DNA of 42,903 nucleotides, from positions 1 through 42,903 of the forward strand of contig CAZALH010000008.1 in NCBI GenBank assembly GCA_964486285.1, read 5' to 3'. A model generated the notes under the pieces. That model had not been told where the DNA came from. It made no database searches and worked only from the letters and a program-made list of their open reading frames with translations. The translations under genes were made by a program, and so were the position numbers. Source of the DNA: JAIDVZ01 sp964486285. GTDB taxonomy: Bacteria > Verrucomicrobiota > Verrucomicrobiia > Opitutales > JAIRKQ01. Below, one piece after another: positions 42,903 to 42,903 of this stretch (the stretch's first letter is position 1; the number at the start of each line of letters is the position of its first letter).

Positions 42903-42903
42903 A

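Noticed and set aside
1..42903. Firm assignment to intracellular Alphaproteobacteria
   Set aside because: Gene content and AT richness would allow it, but the S1 repeats, the Bat/DUF4381-like cluster, the solute-binding protein type and the ybeY/7TM-HD pairing suggest a PVC-like lineage; neither can be proved without a tree.

Overview
This window comes from a very AT-rich, compact bacterial genome with a reduced, host-associated look. It has peptidoglycan genes (mrdA, mraZ-rsmH-ftsL, asd), isoprenoid synthesis (ispE), translation genes (pyrH-frr, serS, rpsA, lepA, hpf), repair genes (mutS, rmuC), two radical SAM genes, glgB, a class I aldolase, a secreted lipase, and several coiled-coil or repeat proteins that I could not name. 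The lineage is inferred, not proved. The central repeats of ribosomal protein S1, the ABC-type solute-binding protein, the ybeY/7TM-HD pair and a Bat-like cluster with a DUF4381-like gene read to me as Verrucomicrobiota/PVC-like (roughly 0.55). The obvious alternative is an intracellular alphaproteobacterium.

Layout. Positions 1-3703 (+): three hypothetical genes. The first is cut by the window edge. The other two are tandem coiled-coil paralogues; one carries a C8A8 tract and is followed by an in-frame continuation past its stop. 3710-4567 (-): ispE. 4640-9173 (+): pyrH, frr, an M20 peptidase and mrdA, closely spaced. 9160-15550 (-): hpf with its own terminator, then a likely operon of ABC ATPase, solute-binding protein, serS, an unknown gene and rmuC. 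15679-18405: a low-coding-density region with tRNA-Ser(CGA), tRNA-Asp(GTC) and, between them, a hypothetical gene broken by a 100-N assembly gap with identical 55-nt flanks. 18663-21460 (+): an mraZ promoter with 10-nt-spaced boxes, then mraZ, rsmH, ftsL-like and asd. 21466-23325 (-): a secreted class 3 lipase.

23429-24912 (+) is the most unusual locus. Four small, overlapping membrane-protein genes look like DUF4381, BatA, BatB and BatD, but both VWA proteins seem to have lost the whole von Willebrand A domain while keeping their membrane segments and C-terminal tails. 24905-25633 (-): an NrdG-type activase. 25799-27520 (+): rpsA. 27621-28772 (-): hemW. 28808-31962 (+): an IPT/TIG-like lipoprotein overlapping glgB. 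32021-41163 (-): a probable operon lepA, small ORF, HIT protein, 7TM-HD phosphohydrolase, ybeY (third metal ligand His replaced by Asp), mutS and fbaB. 41360-42903 (-): a broken gene and an edge-truncated gene that share an FYxELxKxLP repeat; a stop codon in the broken copy sits where the relatives have Gln or His.

Together these genes suggest an organism that keeps a cell wall, central translation and some glycogen handling, while its surface/effector-type genes at both window edges are changing through repeats, homopolymer tracts and premature stops. No CRISPR array, insertion sequence or phage gene was seen.
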